Positions 6,976 through 14,785 of a stretch of DNA of 22,086 nt are shown here, piece after piece. The notes under the pieces are model-generated. The model was not told the origin of the DNA. It saw only the letters and a list, made by a program, of their open reading frames with translations, and searched no databases. Made by a program: the position numbers and the translations under genes. The stretch comes from Solobacterium sp. UBA3691. Its GTDB lineage: Bacteria; Bacillota_I; Bacilli_A; Erysipelotrichales; Erysipelotrichaceae. The stretch spans positions 1 to 22,086 of the forward strand of contig DFIS01000014.1 in NCBI GenBank assembly GCA_002372175.1, written 5' to 3'. Within the stretch, counting starts at the first letter, position 1; each line of letters begins with the position of its first letter.

Positions 6976-8004
6976 ATGGTACGTATGATGACACTGGGAA
7001 AGACCGGGATCACAGCTCCTCAGAACGGATTCGGTGCACTGCCGATCCAGAGAACAGAGATGACAGAAGCAGTAAATATCCTGCGCAGGGCATATGACGG
7101 CGGTATGCGTTTCTTTGATACAGCCAGAAACTACACGGACAGTGAAGTAAAGCTGGGTAAGGCTTTTGAAGGTATCAGAGACAAGCTCTTTATTTCCACC
7201 AAGACACATGCGCTGACACCGGAACAGGTACGCAAGGAACTGGATATCTCGCTGACGAATCTGAAGACAGATTATGTCGATATCTATCAGTTCCATCAGG
7301 CTTCACAGGTCTACAGACCCGATGATGGCACAGGCATGTACGAGGCTTTCCTGGAGGCGAAACAGCAGGGAAAGATCAGACATATCGGTATTACTGCCCA
7401 TAAGCTGAATGTAGCCCTGGAAGCGATCGAATCAGGCTTATACGAGACACTGCAGTTCCCGTTCAGCTATCTCTCAAGCGGGAAGGATATCGAGGTCGTC
7501 ACGAAGTGTAAGGAAGCAGGCATGGGCTTTATCGGTATGAAGAGTCTGGCTGGCGGTCTGATCACGAATGCGGAGGCGGCGATCTGCTTTGCGCATCAGT
7601 TTGATCATGTGATGCCGATCTGGGGTATACAGCGCATGAGTGAGCTGGAGGAATGGCTCTCCTTCATGGATAAGGATCCTGTGATGACAGATGAGATACA
7701 GGCATTTATCGACAAGGAAAAACAGGAGCTGGCAGGAGATTTCTGCCGGGGATGCGGCTACTGCATGCCCTGTCCTGCAGGTATCAAGATCAATAACTGT
7801 GCCAGGATGAGCCTGTTGTTGAGAAGAGCACCTTCAGCCAAGTGGTTAAGTGAAGAGAACCAGGCAGAGATGATGAAGATCGAGCAGTGTCTGCACTGCT
7901 ATGCCTGTGCATCCAAGTGTCCGTATGAGCTGGATACACCTGCACTGCTTGAAAAAAACCTCGCCGATTACAAGCGTGTGCTTGCCGGTGAGGTCAGTAT
8001 CTAG
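6976..8004 (+). CDS. Aldo/keto reductase with C-terminal two-[4Fe-4S] ferredoxin region
   Basis: A 342-residue cytoplasmic oxidoreductase. The N-terminal (beta/alpha)8 AKR domain has the catalytic tetrad Asp48 (FFDTARNY), Tyr53, Lys76 (STKTH) and His107 (YQFHQ). The C-terminal quarter carries two cysteine clusters: C257-x2-C-x2-C-x2-CP (CGYCMPCP, with C275 nearby) and C305-x2-C-x2-C-x3-CP (CLHCYACASKCP), typical of the AKR-ferredoxin fusions common in anaerobes. The clusters imply electron exchange with another redox partner rather than NAD(P)H alone; the physiological substrate is unknown. The start has GGGGAA in front and an extended -10 promoter. Its stop lies only 2 bp from the stop of the convergent DUF4129-like gene, and its last 20 codons contain a terminator-like hairpin for that strand. 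Confidence 0.93.
   Translation: MVRMMTLGKTGITAPQNGFGALPIQRTEMTEAVNILRRAYDGGMRFFDTARNYTDSEVKLGKAFEGIRDKLFISTKTHALTPEQVRKELDISLTNLKTDYVDIYQFHQASQVYRPDDGTGMYEAFLEAKQQGKIRHIGITAHKLNVALEAIESGLYETLQFPFSYLSSGKDIEVVTKCKEAGMGFIGMKSLAGGLITNAEAAICFAHQFDHVMPIWGIQRMSELEEWLSFMDKDPVMTDEIQAFIDKEKQELAGDFCRGCGYCMPCPAGIKINNCARMSLLLRRAPSAKWLSEENQAEMMKIEQCLHCYACASKCPYELDTPALLEKNLADYKRVLAGEVSI
7952..7993 (-). terminator. Likely terminator of the moxR operon inside the reductase gene
   Basis: Read on the minus strand, an outer stem (7993-7986 with 7966-7959, one mismatch) encloses an inner perfect 5-bp stem CAAGC/GCTTG (7984-7980 with 7975-7971) and ends in seven U residues (7958-7952). It starts 14 nt beyond the stop of the last moxR-operon gene and lies wholly in the 3' coding end of the convergent reductase. 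Confidence 0.65.
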
Positions 8005-8006
8005 CA

Positions 8007-9239
8007 TTATTTCAGTTCTTTGAAGGAACGGCGCAGAGCTTTCAGCAGTTCTTTGGCACGTCCGGCACCGCTGTCATCTGCCTCGGCAGAGAAGCGTACA
8101 GGCAGCCAGAGTTTCCGCAGTTCACCGGCATCCTGCGTATGCAGTTTCTCTTCGGTGATCCTGCAGATCTCATCGGAGGCGATACTGCCGTCGGTGGGTA
8201 TGCCTTCTCTGGCACACAGCGTGAGATAACTGCGGTAGGCAGCTCTGACTTCTTCACTGGGGTCATTGAGACGGAAGACTGACTTCCGTCTTTTCTTTAC
8301 TTCGGAGGGAGCCAGGCTTTCTCTGGTGTAGGAGGCACTGCCGGTGGTGCGGTAGCGGTTTCTGTCAGCCATCCGTCTCAGGATCAGGAAGATAACGACG
8401 ATCACGGCAATGATCAGCACCGCTTCCAGGATCCGGGAGATCCACGGATTCTCCGTATAGCTGTTATCGAGGTCGGGGAAGAGCTGTTCGGTGATCGACT
8501 CGATCTTCGGCATCTCGACACCGCCGGAGAAACCGCCTGGTTTCAGGAAGCGCACCAGGTAGTAGATGGCATACGGAATGACCATTGTGATAAACAGCAG
8601 GACCATCAGGATCGGGGCAATGACCGTGTTGTAGAACCATTTCAGGGCTGACATGAAGAGATTCACGGCGGCCGGGGAGCCAAGGATCAGCACTACTGCC
8701 GCAATCAGCAGTAAGGCCGCAAAGTTCAGCAGGATATACTTCTGTCCGAAGTTCTTGACTGCATCGTTCCGTAACATGCGCAGCTCAAATACCGTAAGCA
8801 GGGCAAACAGGAAGAATAACGGCAGGGCAATACTTCTGACTTCAGCACCGTGTCCCTGGATAAAGACCAGTGAGATAAAGACGGTCATCGCAAACAGGGC
8901 TGTACCGTAGGTCATGAAGGCATGCGTATTGTCGTAATCCGCGTGCCAGGCATCACGGTGTGTCTTCAGCACATAGTAGGCAGCTAACGGTACTGCGGTC
9001 ATCAGCTTTGCGGTCGTTACCTGCGGGAAGACAAGCGCACCCAGTAACAGGATCGGCGCATAGGCAAGTGTACGCTGACGTTTCAGCACATAGCAGAGGA
9101 CAGCGGAGACCAGACTGATCAGGAACGATACCGGCACTGACAGCGTATTGCCGTTGAGGCTGAACAGGAAACCGAAGGTACAGTAGTAGAAACATGTCTC
9201 ACGCAGGATATCCAGAATATTCAGTAACAGTTCTGTCAT
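8007..9239 (-). CDS. Multi-pass membrane protein with C-terminal DUF4129-like domain, TgpA-like without transglutaminase core
   Basis: A 410-residue membrane protein, third gene of the MoxR-DUF58 operon. Hydrophobic segments lie near residues 15-28, 35-52, 60-71, 79-91, 107-127, 136-151, 168-187, 207-229 and 269-287. A charged cytoplasmic tail follows with a DUF4129-type motif, DPSEEVRAAYRSYLTLC (326-342). In TgpA/YebA-type proteins at this operon position, an extracytoplasmic transglutaminase domain sits between the last two membrane segments; here that loop is only about 40 residues (230-268) and has no Cys-His-Asp triad. It is therefore probably a non-catalytic membrane partner. Its ATG overlaps the DUF58 stop (ATGA), showing coupling. 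Function unproven; the family is tied to envelope maintenance. Confidence 0.75.
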   Translation of the reverse strand: MTELLLNILDILRETCFYYCTFGFLFSLNGNTLSVPVSFLISLVSAVLCYVLKRQRTLAYAPILLLGALVFPQVTTAKLMTAVPLAAYYVLKTHRDAWHADYDNTHAFMTYGTALFAMTVFISLVFIQGHGAEVRSIALPLFFLFALLTVFELRMLRNDAVKNFGQKYILLNFAALLLIAAVVLILGSPAAVNLFMSALKWFYNTVIAPILMVLLFITMVIPYAIYYLVRFLKPGGFSGGVEMPKIESITEQLFPDLDNSYTENPWISRILEAVLIIAVIVVIFLILRRMADRNRYRTTGSASYTRESLAPSEVKKRRKSVFRLNDPSEEVRAAYRSYLTLCAREGIPTDGSIASDEICRITEEKLHTQDAGELRKLWLPVRFSAEADDSGAGRAKELLKALRRSFKELK

Positions 9240-10321
9240 CTTCCTTCACCTCCGGCATGATCGATATCAATGATAAAGATCTTCTGCCCGAGCTGGCGTT
9301 CATACTGGGCAATGATCTGCTGTTTGCGGGCGGGATTGGCCGTGACGAGGATATACGAACGTCCGTCATCCCTGCCCTGGGCGGTATTGTGCAGCAGTCT
9401 GCGGAATGAACAGAACGTATCAAGTTCAGCCCTGCCGAGACCCTCGAGGATCGTGTTCAGATGCACCGATCCGATACCGTCGGGTATATATGTCCAGGAA
9501 CCGTTGACGGCAGTCATCCTGGCATTTGTATAGAAGCTGTAGCGTATCCGGCGGGATTCGAGATACTCACAGATACTGCGCGTGATCTCATATCCGTGTT
9601 CGATCTGTTCCTCTTCGGCATCACTGATATCAAGGATCAGGGAAGCTCTCTGCTCAGCCGTGAAGTCATACTGCTTGACCATCAGTCTGTTCCGGCGCAG
9701 GGTCTCTTTCCAGGAGATGTCTCTCTGCGGTTCTCTGCCGGTATATTCTCTGAAGCCGACGATCTCCATCGGATCGGGCATGATGAATCTTCTGACCGAT
9801 ACTTCGCCAAGATAGCCGCCGAAGGCATGTTCAACCGGTTTGATATCCGCACGTCTTGGGTAGACGATGATCTCTCTGGCCATATTGACACGGATCGAGT
9901 TCTCGGTTATGCCAAGCAGATCACCTCCGGTCAGGGTGGCACCGCGCAGCAGATATCTTCCGCGTTTCGGCAGACTGACTTCCAGTTCTCTGGTTACCCG
10001 CTGTCTTGGCATGACGTAGAGTACCTGTTCGATGGCAGCACCGGCATGGGAAGTCGTACCGCCGATGACGCGTCTTGTGATGTTCTTCTCGTTTTCTGCG
10101 ATATTCAGCTGCAGCGGTACAAGCTCGGAAAGGCGCAGGAAAAACACCGGCAAGAGCTTGTTGTTGGCTACGGAGGTGATCAGCTTAAATGGCTTGTCAC
10201 ACTCCACACAGCGGCTGTCACTGCGGATATCGTAAGATACATCGTCCAGTCCGTGCTTCAGTATCGTCTGCTGCAGGATCAGTCCGATGATGATCAGCAG
10301 AATGAATGAGAAGACCGTCAT
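9236..10321 (-). CDS. DUF58 domain protein
   Basis: A 361-residue protein with an N-terminal membrane helix (about 3-20), a beta-rich middle part and the DUF58 signature GFREYTGREPQRDISWKETLR at about 189-209 (family form: G-x-R-E-Y-x2-G-D-x2-R-x-I-x-W-K). The part after it (ASLILDIS, then a second Rossmann-like half) resembles a degraded vWA fold with an Asp near the metal-site position, as usual for DUF58. These proteins are encoded beside MoxR ATPases, which are thought to remodel them; roles in envelope integrity and stress are inferred for the family. Four-base overlaps with both neighbours and a GGAGA before the start show a tightly coupled operon. The usual Gly-Asp of the signature is Arg-Glu here. 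Confidence 0.9.
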   Translation of the reverse strand: MTVFSFILLIIIGLILQQTILKHGLDDVSYDIRSDSRCVECDKPFKLITSVANNKLLPVFFLRLSELVPLQLNIAENEKNITRRVIGGTTSHAGAAIEQVLYVMPRQRVTRELEVSLPKRGRYLLRGATLTGGDLLGITENSIRVNMAREIIVYPRRADIKPVEHAFGGYLGEVSVRRFIMPDPMEIVGFREYTGREPQRDISWKETLRRNRLMVKQYDFTAEQRASLILDISDAEEEQIEHGYEITRSICEYLESRRIRYSFYTNARMTAVNGSWTYIPDGIGSVHLNTILEGLGRAELDTFCSFRRLLHNTAQGRDDGRSYILVTANPARKQQIIAQYERQLGQKIFIIDIDHAGGEGR

Positions 10322-11259
10322 ACATTCTCCAGGGGTACTTTTACGGTCTTTAACAGTTCGTGGATGTAGGCTTCACTTTCCTTGCGTGAAGTTGTTGAAG
10401 AACCCACACGGTGGGCCAGAATGCACGGTGCAAGATCCCGGACATCTTCGGGGATCACGTAGTCACGGCCATGCAGAGCTGCGTAAGCCTGGGAAGCCTG
10501 GTACAGGGCAATACCGCCGCGGGTGGATACACCGTTGGCAATACGGTCATCTTTGCGGGTAGCTTCAATGATATCGAGAATGTAGTCAGCAACCTCATCA
10601 GAGACATGGATGCCCGGAAGCATTTCCTTCAGCTGTGCAGTCTCTTCATCGGTGACGACAGGTTCCAGCTCGGTAACGATGGAGGCAGCAGGACGTCTGG
10701 AGATGACCTGCAGTTCCTCAGCTCTTGTCATATAGCCAAGACTCAGACGCATGAAGAATCTGTCTACCTGGGCTTCCGGAAGCGGGAAGGTACCGTAGCT
10801 TTCCAGAGGATTCTCGGTAGCCATGACCATGAAAGGCTCTGACATCGGGTAAGTCGTACCATCAATGGATACCTGACGCTCTTCCATTGCCTCCAGAAGA
10901 CTTGCCTGTGTACGCGGGGTAGCACGGTTGATCTCATCAGCGAGGATGACCTGGGCAAACAGAGGTCCGGGACGGAACTCGAATTCCTGGGTCTTCATGT
11001 TATAGAAGTTGATACCGGTCAGATCGCTCGGAAGCAGATCCGGGGTAAACTGCACTCTGCGGAAGTCACCGCCGACAGATTTGGCAAACGACCTCAGAAG
11101 CATCGTCTTTCCGGTGCCGGGAACATCCTCCAGCAGGATATGTCCGGAACACAGGAAACATGTCAGTACACGTTCGATGATCTCATCCTTGCCGAGAATG
11201 ACCTTTCCGCAGTTCGCTACGACACGGTCGCGGTATGATTTAAATAATGTTACATCCAT
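10318..11259 (-). CDS. MoxR-family AAA+ ATPase
   Basis: A 313-residue cytoplasmic ATPase, first gene of a three-gene minus-strand operon. Visible motifs: Walker A EDVPGTGKT (Lys51), Walker B VILADEINR (Asp108-Glu109), sensor 1 ATENP (Asn150), arginine finger region EAQVDRFFMRL (Arg167) and a sensor 2-like STRGG. MoxR proteins act as chaperone-like remodellers of vWA/DUF58 partners, and the next gene encodes such a partner. GGAAGG stands 9 nt before the ATG. The 73-bp gap to the divergent malQ gene must hold promoters for both directions; TATAGT (minus, 11297-11292) and TATACA (plus, 11294-11299) are -10-like but have no good -35 partners. Confidence 0.95.
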   Translation of the reverse strand: MDVTLFKSYRDRVVANCGKVILGKDEIIERVLTCFLCSGHILLEDVPGTGKTMLLRSFAKSVGGDFRRVQFTPDLLPSDLTGINFYNMKTQEFEFRPGPLFAQVILADEINRATPRTQASLLEAMEERQVSIDGTTYPMSEPFMVMATENPLESYGTFPLPEAQVDRFFMRLSLGYMTRAEELQVISRRPAASIVTELEPVVTDEETAQLKEMLPGIHVSDEVADYILDIIEATRKDDRIANGVSTRGGIALYQASQAYAALHGRDYVIPEDVRDLAPCILAHRVGSSTTSRKESEAYIHELLKTVKVPLENV

Positions 11260-11332
11260 AGTGTTTATCCTTCCGTATTAATTAATGATAAACTATACAT
11301 AGGAAAAAAAACAAACCGGAGAGGATAATAAC

Positions 11333-12811
11333 ATGAAACGCAGTGCAGGTATATTACTGCCGGTCACTTCCCTGCCGTCTCCGTACGGTATCGGAACACT
11401 GGGCAGACAGGCATATCAGTTCGCAGATCTACTGCATAAACTCGGGCAGGCATACTGGCAGGTACTGCCTCTTGGACCGACAGGGTTCGGGGATTCCCCG
11501 TACCAGTCCTTTTCCTCATTTGCGGGCAATCCGTACATGATCGATCTGGATCAGCTGGCGGAAGAAGGTCTGCTGAAGAAAGAAGAGTACGCAGATCTTG
11601 ACTGGGGCAAAGATCCCCGGAAGGTCGATTACGGGAAGATCTATAACCACAGGTTTACGGTATTGAGAAAAGCTGTAGACAGATTATATAAGAACCGGCC
11701 GGAAGATCTTGACGACTTCCTGAAACAGGAGAAGTTCTGGCTCGATGATTATGCGATGTACATGAGCGTCAAGAATCATCTCGGCGGTAAGCCGGTCAGT
11801 GAATGGCCCGAGGATATCCGCCGAAGAGAACCGGAGGCGATGGCCCGTACGGAATTCATGCGCAGGGAGGATATCCGCTTCTGGAAGGGCATGCAGTATC
11901 TGTTCTTCAAGCAGTGGAAGAAGCTCAGGACATACTGCAATGCGAAGGATATCCGGATCATCGGTGATCTGCCGATCTACGTATCACAGGATAGTGTCGA
12001 GGTATGGGCACATCCGGAGATCTTCCAGATGGACAAAGACGGCAAGAGTAAGGATGTGGCAGGATGTCCGCCGGATGGCTTTACGGCTGACGGTCAGCTC
12101 TGGGGCAATCCGCTGTATGACTGGGACTATCTGCAGAAGACAGACTATGCCTGGTGGGTAGACAGGATCGCCCAGCAGATGAAGTTCTACGACGTTCTGC
12201 GTATTGACCACTTCCGCGGCTTTGCGGGGTATTACGCGATTCCTGCAGGGGATAAGAATGCCCGCAGAGGTGTCTGGAGAAAGGGTCCCGGTATTGCCCT
12301 GTTCAAGGCCGTGGAGAAGAAGCTTGGCAGGCTGAATATCATTGCCGAGGATCTTGGCTTCCTGACTGAGGATGTGACACAGATGCTGGAGGAATCCGGC
12401 TTCCCGGGCATGAAGGTGCTGGAGTTTGCGTTTGACGACAGGAAACATCCTTCGGCATATCTGCCGCACTTCCATAAGCCTAACTGTGTTGTCTATCCCG
12501 GTACACATGACAATGAGACTTTATGCGGATGGGTAGAGAATGCGTCGGAAGCGAAGAAGCAGTTTATCCGTGACTATCTGCATATTACCGATGATGAGCC
12601 GCTGAACAGAGCGATCATCCGGGCCGCATATGCCAGCAGTGCAGATACAGTCATCCTGCAGTATCAGGATGTGCTGGAGCTGGGCAACGAGGCACGTATG
12701 AATGAACCTTCCACGACCGGAAAGAACTGGACCTGGCGCATGCGGAACATGAAGGTGCCGAAGGACATGGCAGCTCTGCTAAAGGAATACAGGGAACTGT
12801 ATTCACGGTAG
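11333..12811 (+). CDS. malQ: 4-alpha-glucanotransferase (amylomaltase, GH77)
   Basis: A 492-residue cytoplasmic enzyme that moves alpha-1,4-glucan segments between maltodextrins and releases glucose, part of glycogen or maltodextrin use. Length matches bacterial amylomaltases. The N-terminus RSAGILLPVTSLPSPYGIG is characteristic. Catalytic residues are present: nucleophile Asp292 (LRIDHFRGF), acid/base Glu339 (IIAEDLG) and Asp393 (GTHDNET), corresponding to D293, E340 and D395 of Thermus amylomaltase. The loop GDSPYQSFSSFAGNPY is also typical. GGAGAGG precedes the ATG by 8 nt. No other maltose genes are adjacent. The last five codons and stop lie inside a direct repeat found again at the end of the abiEii gene. 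Confidence 0.97.
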   Translation: MKRSAGILLPVTSLPSPYGIGTLGRQAYQFADLLHKLGQAYWQVLPLGPTGFGDSPYQSFSSFAGNPYMIDLDQLAEEGLLKKEEYADLDWGKDPRKVDYGKIYNHRFTVLRKAVDRLYKNRPEDLDDFLKQEKFWLDDYAMYMSVKNHLGGKPVSEWPEDIRRREPEAMARTEFMRREDIRFWKGMQYLFFKQWKKLRTYCNAKDIRIIGDLPIYVSQDSVEVWAHPEIFQMDKDGKSKDVAGCPPDGFTADGQLWGNPLYDWDYLQKTDYAWWVDRIAQQMKFYDVLRIDHFRGFAGYYAIPAGDKNARRGVWRKGPGIALFKAVEKKLGRLNIIAEDLGFLTEDVTQMLEESGFPGMKVLEFAFDDRKHPSAYLPHFHKPNCVVYPGTHDNETLCGWVENASEAKKQFIRDYLHITDDEPLNRAIIRAAYASSADTVILQYQDVLELGNEARMNEPSTTGKNWTWRMRNMKVPKDMAALLKEYRELYSR

Positions 12812-12863
12812 TACATGTATGAGGGGGATGGGGACATCCTCCTTTTGTGTGAGCGGAAAATGC
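12794..12863 (+). repeat. Direct repeat copy 1 (malQ 3' end and terminator)
   Basis: Seventy bases that recur at 14578-14649 with about ten differences. Shared blocks are GAACTGTATTCAC, the TAG stop, ATGAGGG, GACATCCTCCTTTTGTGT and GAAAATGC. It covers the malQ codons ELYS-R, its stop and its terminator. Confidence 0.9.
12823..12846 (+). terminator. Terminator after malQ
   Basis: GGGGGATG (12823-12830) pairs with CATCCTCC (12835-12842) over a GGGA loop, one G-U pair, followed by TTTTGTGT. It begins 11 nt past the malQ stop. Confidence 0.8.
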
Positions 12864-12923
12864 TCGTATAAAACAATGCGCGTGCATAACTGCTATACCT
12901 GCCTTGCGGCAGCTGATATATGG

Positions 12924-12952
12924 TTGATTTAATGTTGTAAAAAGTATATGCT
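12924..12952 (+). promoter_or_regulatory. Promoter of the abiE operon
   Basis: TTGATT (12924-12929), a 17-bp spacer and TATGCT (12947-12952), 21 nt before the antitoxin ATG. The RBS AAAGAGGG follows. The spacing is ideal and both boxes are close to the sigma-A consensus. Confidence 0.65.
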
Positions 12953-12961
12953 AAATACAAC
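12934..12961 (+). promoter_or_regulatory. Candidate AbiEi autoregulatory operator
   Basis: The perfect inverted repeat GTTGTA (12934-12939) / TACAAC (12956-12961), with 16 bases between the arms, straddles the -10 box of the abiE promoter. Studied AbiEi antitoxins repress their own promoter by binding inverted repeats here; that this dyad does so is inference. Confidence 0.45.
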
Positions 12962-12973
12962 GAAAGAGGGCGT

Positions 12974-13594
12974 ATGAGCAGACCTGTTATTCTTGATCAA
13001 ATGCGTAAACGTATCAGCAGTGCTTCTGACGGAACTGTATTTATTCCAGCTGATTTTTCGGATCTGGCTGATCAGAAGAAAATTACAGCATGCATAAGCC
13101 GGCTTTATGATGAGGGAAGTCTGGAAAAAGTGAAACGCGGAGTATATATGAAACCTCGTTACAGTTCTTTTTTAAGACAGAAAGTTCCTGCAGACGGAGA
13201 ATCGGTCTCGGAAGCAATTGCCCGAAACTATGGGTGGACGATCGCGCCAAGCGGTGATACTGCCCTCAATGTTCTGGGGCTTTCTACGCAGGTCCCGGCT
13301 GTATATCAGTATGTCAGTGACGGTCCGTATAAAGAGTATGAAGCTGACGGAATCAAATACTTGTTTAAGCATACTGACAGAAAGAATGAACTGATCGGAT
13401 TATCCGGTAAGTCTGCGGTTCTCATACAAGCTCTGCGCGCTCTTGGAAAAGAGCATATCGGAGAAGAAGAAATACTGTATCTGAAAAATCAGTTCACGAA
13501 TGAAGAAAAGGCAATAATGCTGATTGAAACAAAATATGTCACTTCATGGATCTATGAGATCATCAAAGAGATTTGTAAGGAGGAGAAACTGTGA
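12974..13594 (+). CDS. abiEi: AbiEi-type antitoxin / transcriptional repressor (DUF6088-like)
   Basis: A 206-residue protein. Residues 1-62 form a winged helix-turn-helix ending in the characteristic VKRGVYMKP. The following domain contains SGDTALNVLGLSTQVPA (93-109), the signature of the DUF6088/AbiEi group. In AbiE systems this protein neutralises the toxin without direct binding (type IV) and represses the operon promoter. It overlaps the toxin gene by 4 bp (GTGA) and lies behind a promoter with an inverted repeat over the -10. The sequence is visibly richer in A and T, with more TTT, AAA and TTA codons, than malQ and the MATE gene on either side, suggesting recent acquisition. Confidence 0.87.
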   Translation: MSRPVILDQMRKRISSASDGTVFIPADFSDLADQKKITACISRLYDEGSLEKVKRGVYMKPRYSSFLRQKVPADGESVSEAIARNYGWTIAPSGDTALNVLGLSTQVPAVYQYVSDGPYKEYEADGIKYLFKHTDRKNELIGLSGKSAVLIQALRALGKEHIGEEEILYLKNQFTNEEKAIMLIETKYVTSWIYEIIKEICKEEKL

Positions 13595-14595
13595 ATCATA
13601 TTCCTTTTTTAAGCAGAGAAGAGAAAGAGGAACTGTTTCTTGTGACTTCAAGAAAGATATCACTTCCGGAAGCAGTAGTTGAGAAGGATTTCTGGGTTTG
13701 CTGGGTTTTGAACTATCTTTTCCATGGGTCTGCATGGAAAGAGCATCTTGCGTTTAAAGGTGGTACCAGTTTATCTAAATGCTTTCATCTGATTCAACGC
13801 TTTTCTGAGGATATAGACCTGATACTTGATTGGAGACTGGTTGGATGCACAGCAGATGAGCCGTGGGAACAGCGCAGCAAAACGCAGCAGGATAAATATA
13901 ACAAAGCGGTCAATGAGCGTACGGAAGTGTTTCTGAAAGAACAGTTCATGCCCGAAATCGAAAAGGACTTCCGGGAACTTCTTCCAGACAGTTTTCATCT
14001 CTATATTGATCCTTTAGATGCGCAGACAGTATGTTTTGCCTATCCGCGGATATTCGGAGAAGATGCTATTCTTCCTGTGATCCGACTGGAGATCGGGACT
14101 CTGGCAGCATGGACTCCTACGATTCAAACTGTTATTAAGCCCTTTGCGGCAGAACAGTTCCCTGAAGTATTTCTTCAAGCAGGCACGGAGTTGAAGACAG
14201 TAACCGCTGAGCGCACTTTCTGGGAAAAGGTGACAATTCTGCATAAGGAGGCATTTCGGACAAACGGGAGCATTCCTTCACGGTATTCAAGACATTATTA
14301 TGATCTCTGGTGCATGATGAACAGTACAGTTAAAGACAGAGCATTTTCTGATCTTGACCTGCTTAAAAAAGTAACGGAGTTTAAGGCAAGATTTTATCCG
14401 TCCGGATCTGCGCATTATGAACTGGCGGTACCGGGTTCGATGAGATTGATGCCTCCGAAGAACAGCCGCGTAGAGCTTTACGCTGATTACAGGCACATGA
14501 GGAATATGATCTTCGGGAATATACCGGAGTTTGATGACATATTATTATCTATGGAAACTCTTGAGAGACAGATCAACGAACTGTATTCACATTAG
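13591..14595 (+). CDS. abiEii: AbiEii-type nucleotidyltransferase toxin
   Basis: A 334-residue protein of the AbiEii/DUF1814 nucleotidyltransferase family. The polymerase-beta-like motif is complete: FKGGTSLSKCF (55-65) followed by SEDIDL (72-77), with Asp74 and Asp76 as metal ligands. The family's AERTFWEKVTILH motif occurs in the second half and probably completes the active site. Related toxins add nucleotides to tRNA acceptor ends and stop growth, giving phage abortive infection. The start is GTG at 13591, overlapping the antitoxin stop, with the strong AAGGAGGAG at 13577-13585, so toxin translation is coupled to antitoxin translation. No disabling mutation is seen. The last codons (ELYS-H) and stop fall in the direct repeat shared with malQ, so the extreme C-terminus may derive from the insertion event. 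Confidence 0.92.
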   Translation: MNHIPFLSREEKEELFLVTSRKISLPEAVVEKDFWVCWVLNYLFHGSAWKEHLAFKGGTSLSKCFHLIQRFSEDIDLILDWRLVGCTADEPWEQRSKTQQDKYNKAVNERTEVFLKEQFMPEIEKDFRELLPDSFHLYIDPLDAQTVCFAYPRIFGEDAILPVIRLEIGTLAAWTPTIQTVIKPFAAEQFPEVFLQAGTELKTVTAERTFWEKVTILHKEAFRTNGSIPSRYSRHYYDLWCMMNSTVKDRAFSDLDLLKKVTEFKARFYPSGSAHYELAVPGSMRLMPPKNSRVELYADYRHMRNMIFGNIPEFDDILLSMETLERQINELYSH

Positions 14596-14649
14596 TTAAT
14601 GCATGAGGGAGATGGAGACATCCTCCTTTTGTGTAGAAGCAGAAAATGC
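14578..14649 (+). repeat. Direct repeat copy 2 (abiEii 3' end and terminator)
   Basis: Second copy of the repeat at 12794-12863, with the stop codons of the two genes at the same aligned position. Together the copies bracket the whole abiE module. Confidence 0.9.
14607..14630 (+). terminator. Terminator after abiEii (repeat-derived)
   Basis: GGGAGATG (14607-14614) and CATCCTCC (14619-14626) pair over a GAGA loop with one wobble and one mismatch, followed by TTTTG. It is the weaker counterpart of the malQ terminator. Confidence 0.6.
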
Positions 14650-14660
14650 GTAAATACGCA
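14647..14660. other. Short perfect palindrome in the abiE-MATE gap
   Basis: TGCGTA-AA-TACGCA lies between the abiE terminator and the MATE promoter, 76 bp upstream of the -35 box. It may be a regulator site or chance; nothing else in the gap explains it. Confidence 0.3.
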
Positions 14661-14735
14661 AAAATTGCTCGCAGAGGCGCAAATATAATATAAGAAATTT
14701 GTTGTGACGGATATATGCAGGCATTTTCGGGAATC

Positions 14736-14764
14736 GTGACATATATTTGTGTATGGTGTATGAT
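14736..14764 (+). promoter_or_regulatory. Promoter of the MATE transporter gene
   Basis: GTGACA (14736-14741) and TATGAT (14759-14764) with a 17-bp spacer, each 5 of 6 to consensus. The -10 lies 21 nt before the ATG at 14786. It overlaps the earlier in-frame ATG at 14747, which rules that ATG out as a start. Confidence 0.75.
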
Positions 14765-14785
14765 TGCAGAACAGAGGGAAATAGT

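Noticed and set aside
9461..10309. Plus-strand 282-residue open frame inside the DUF58 gene
   Set aside because: The opposite strand has a clear DUF58 protein with the family signature and coupled neighbours; this frame has no RBS or motif.
12812..12973. Small gene in the malQ-abiE gap (minus-strand frames of 78 and 98 residues)
   Set aside because: These frames run back into malQ antisense and have no RBS. The gap is explained by the repeat, terminator, promoter and dyad.
14747..14785. Earlier in-frame ATG for the MATE gene
   Set aside because: It lies between the -35 and -10 boxes of a good promoter and has no RBS; the ATG at 14786 has one.
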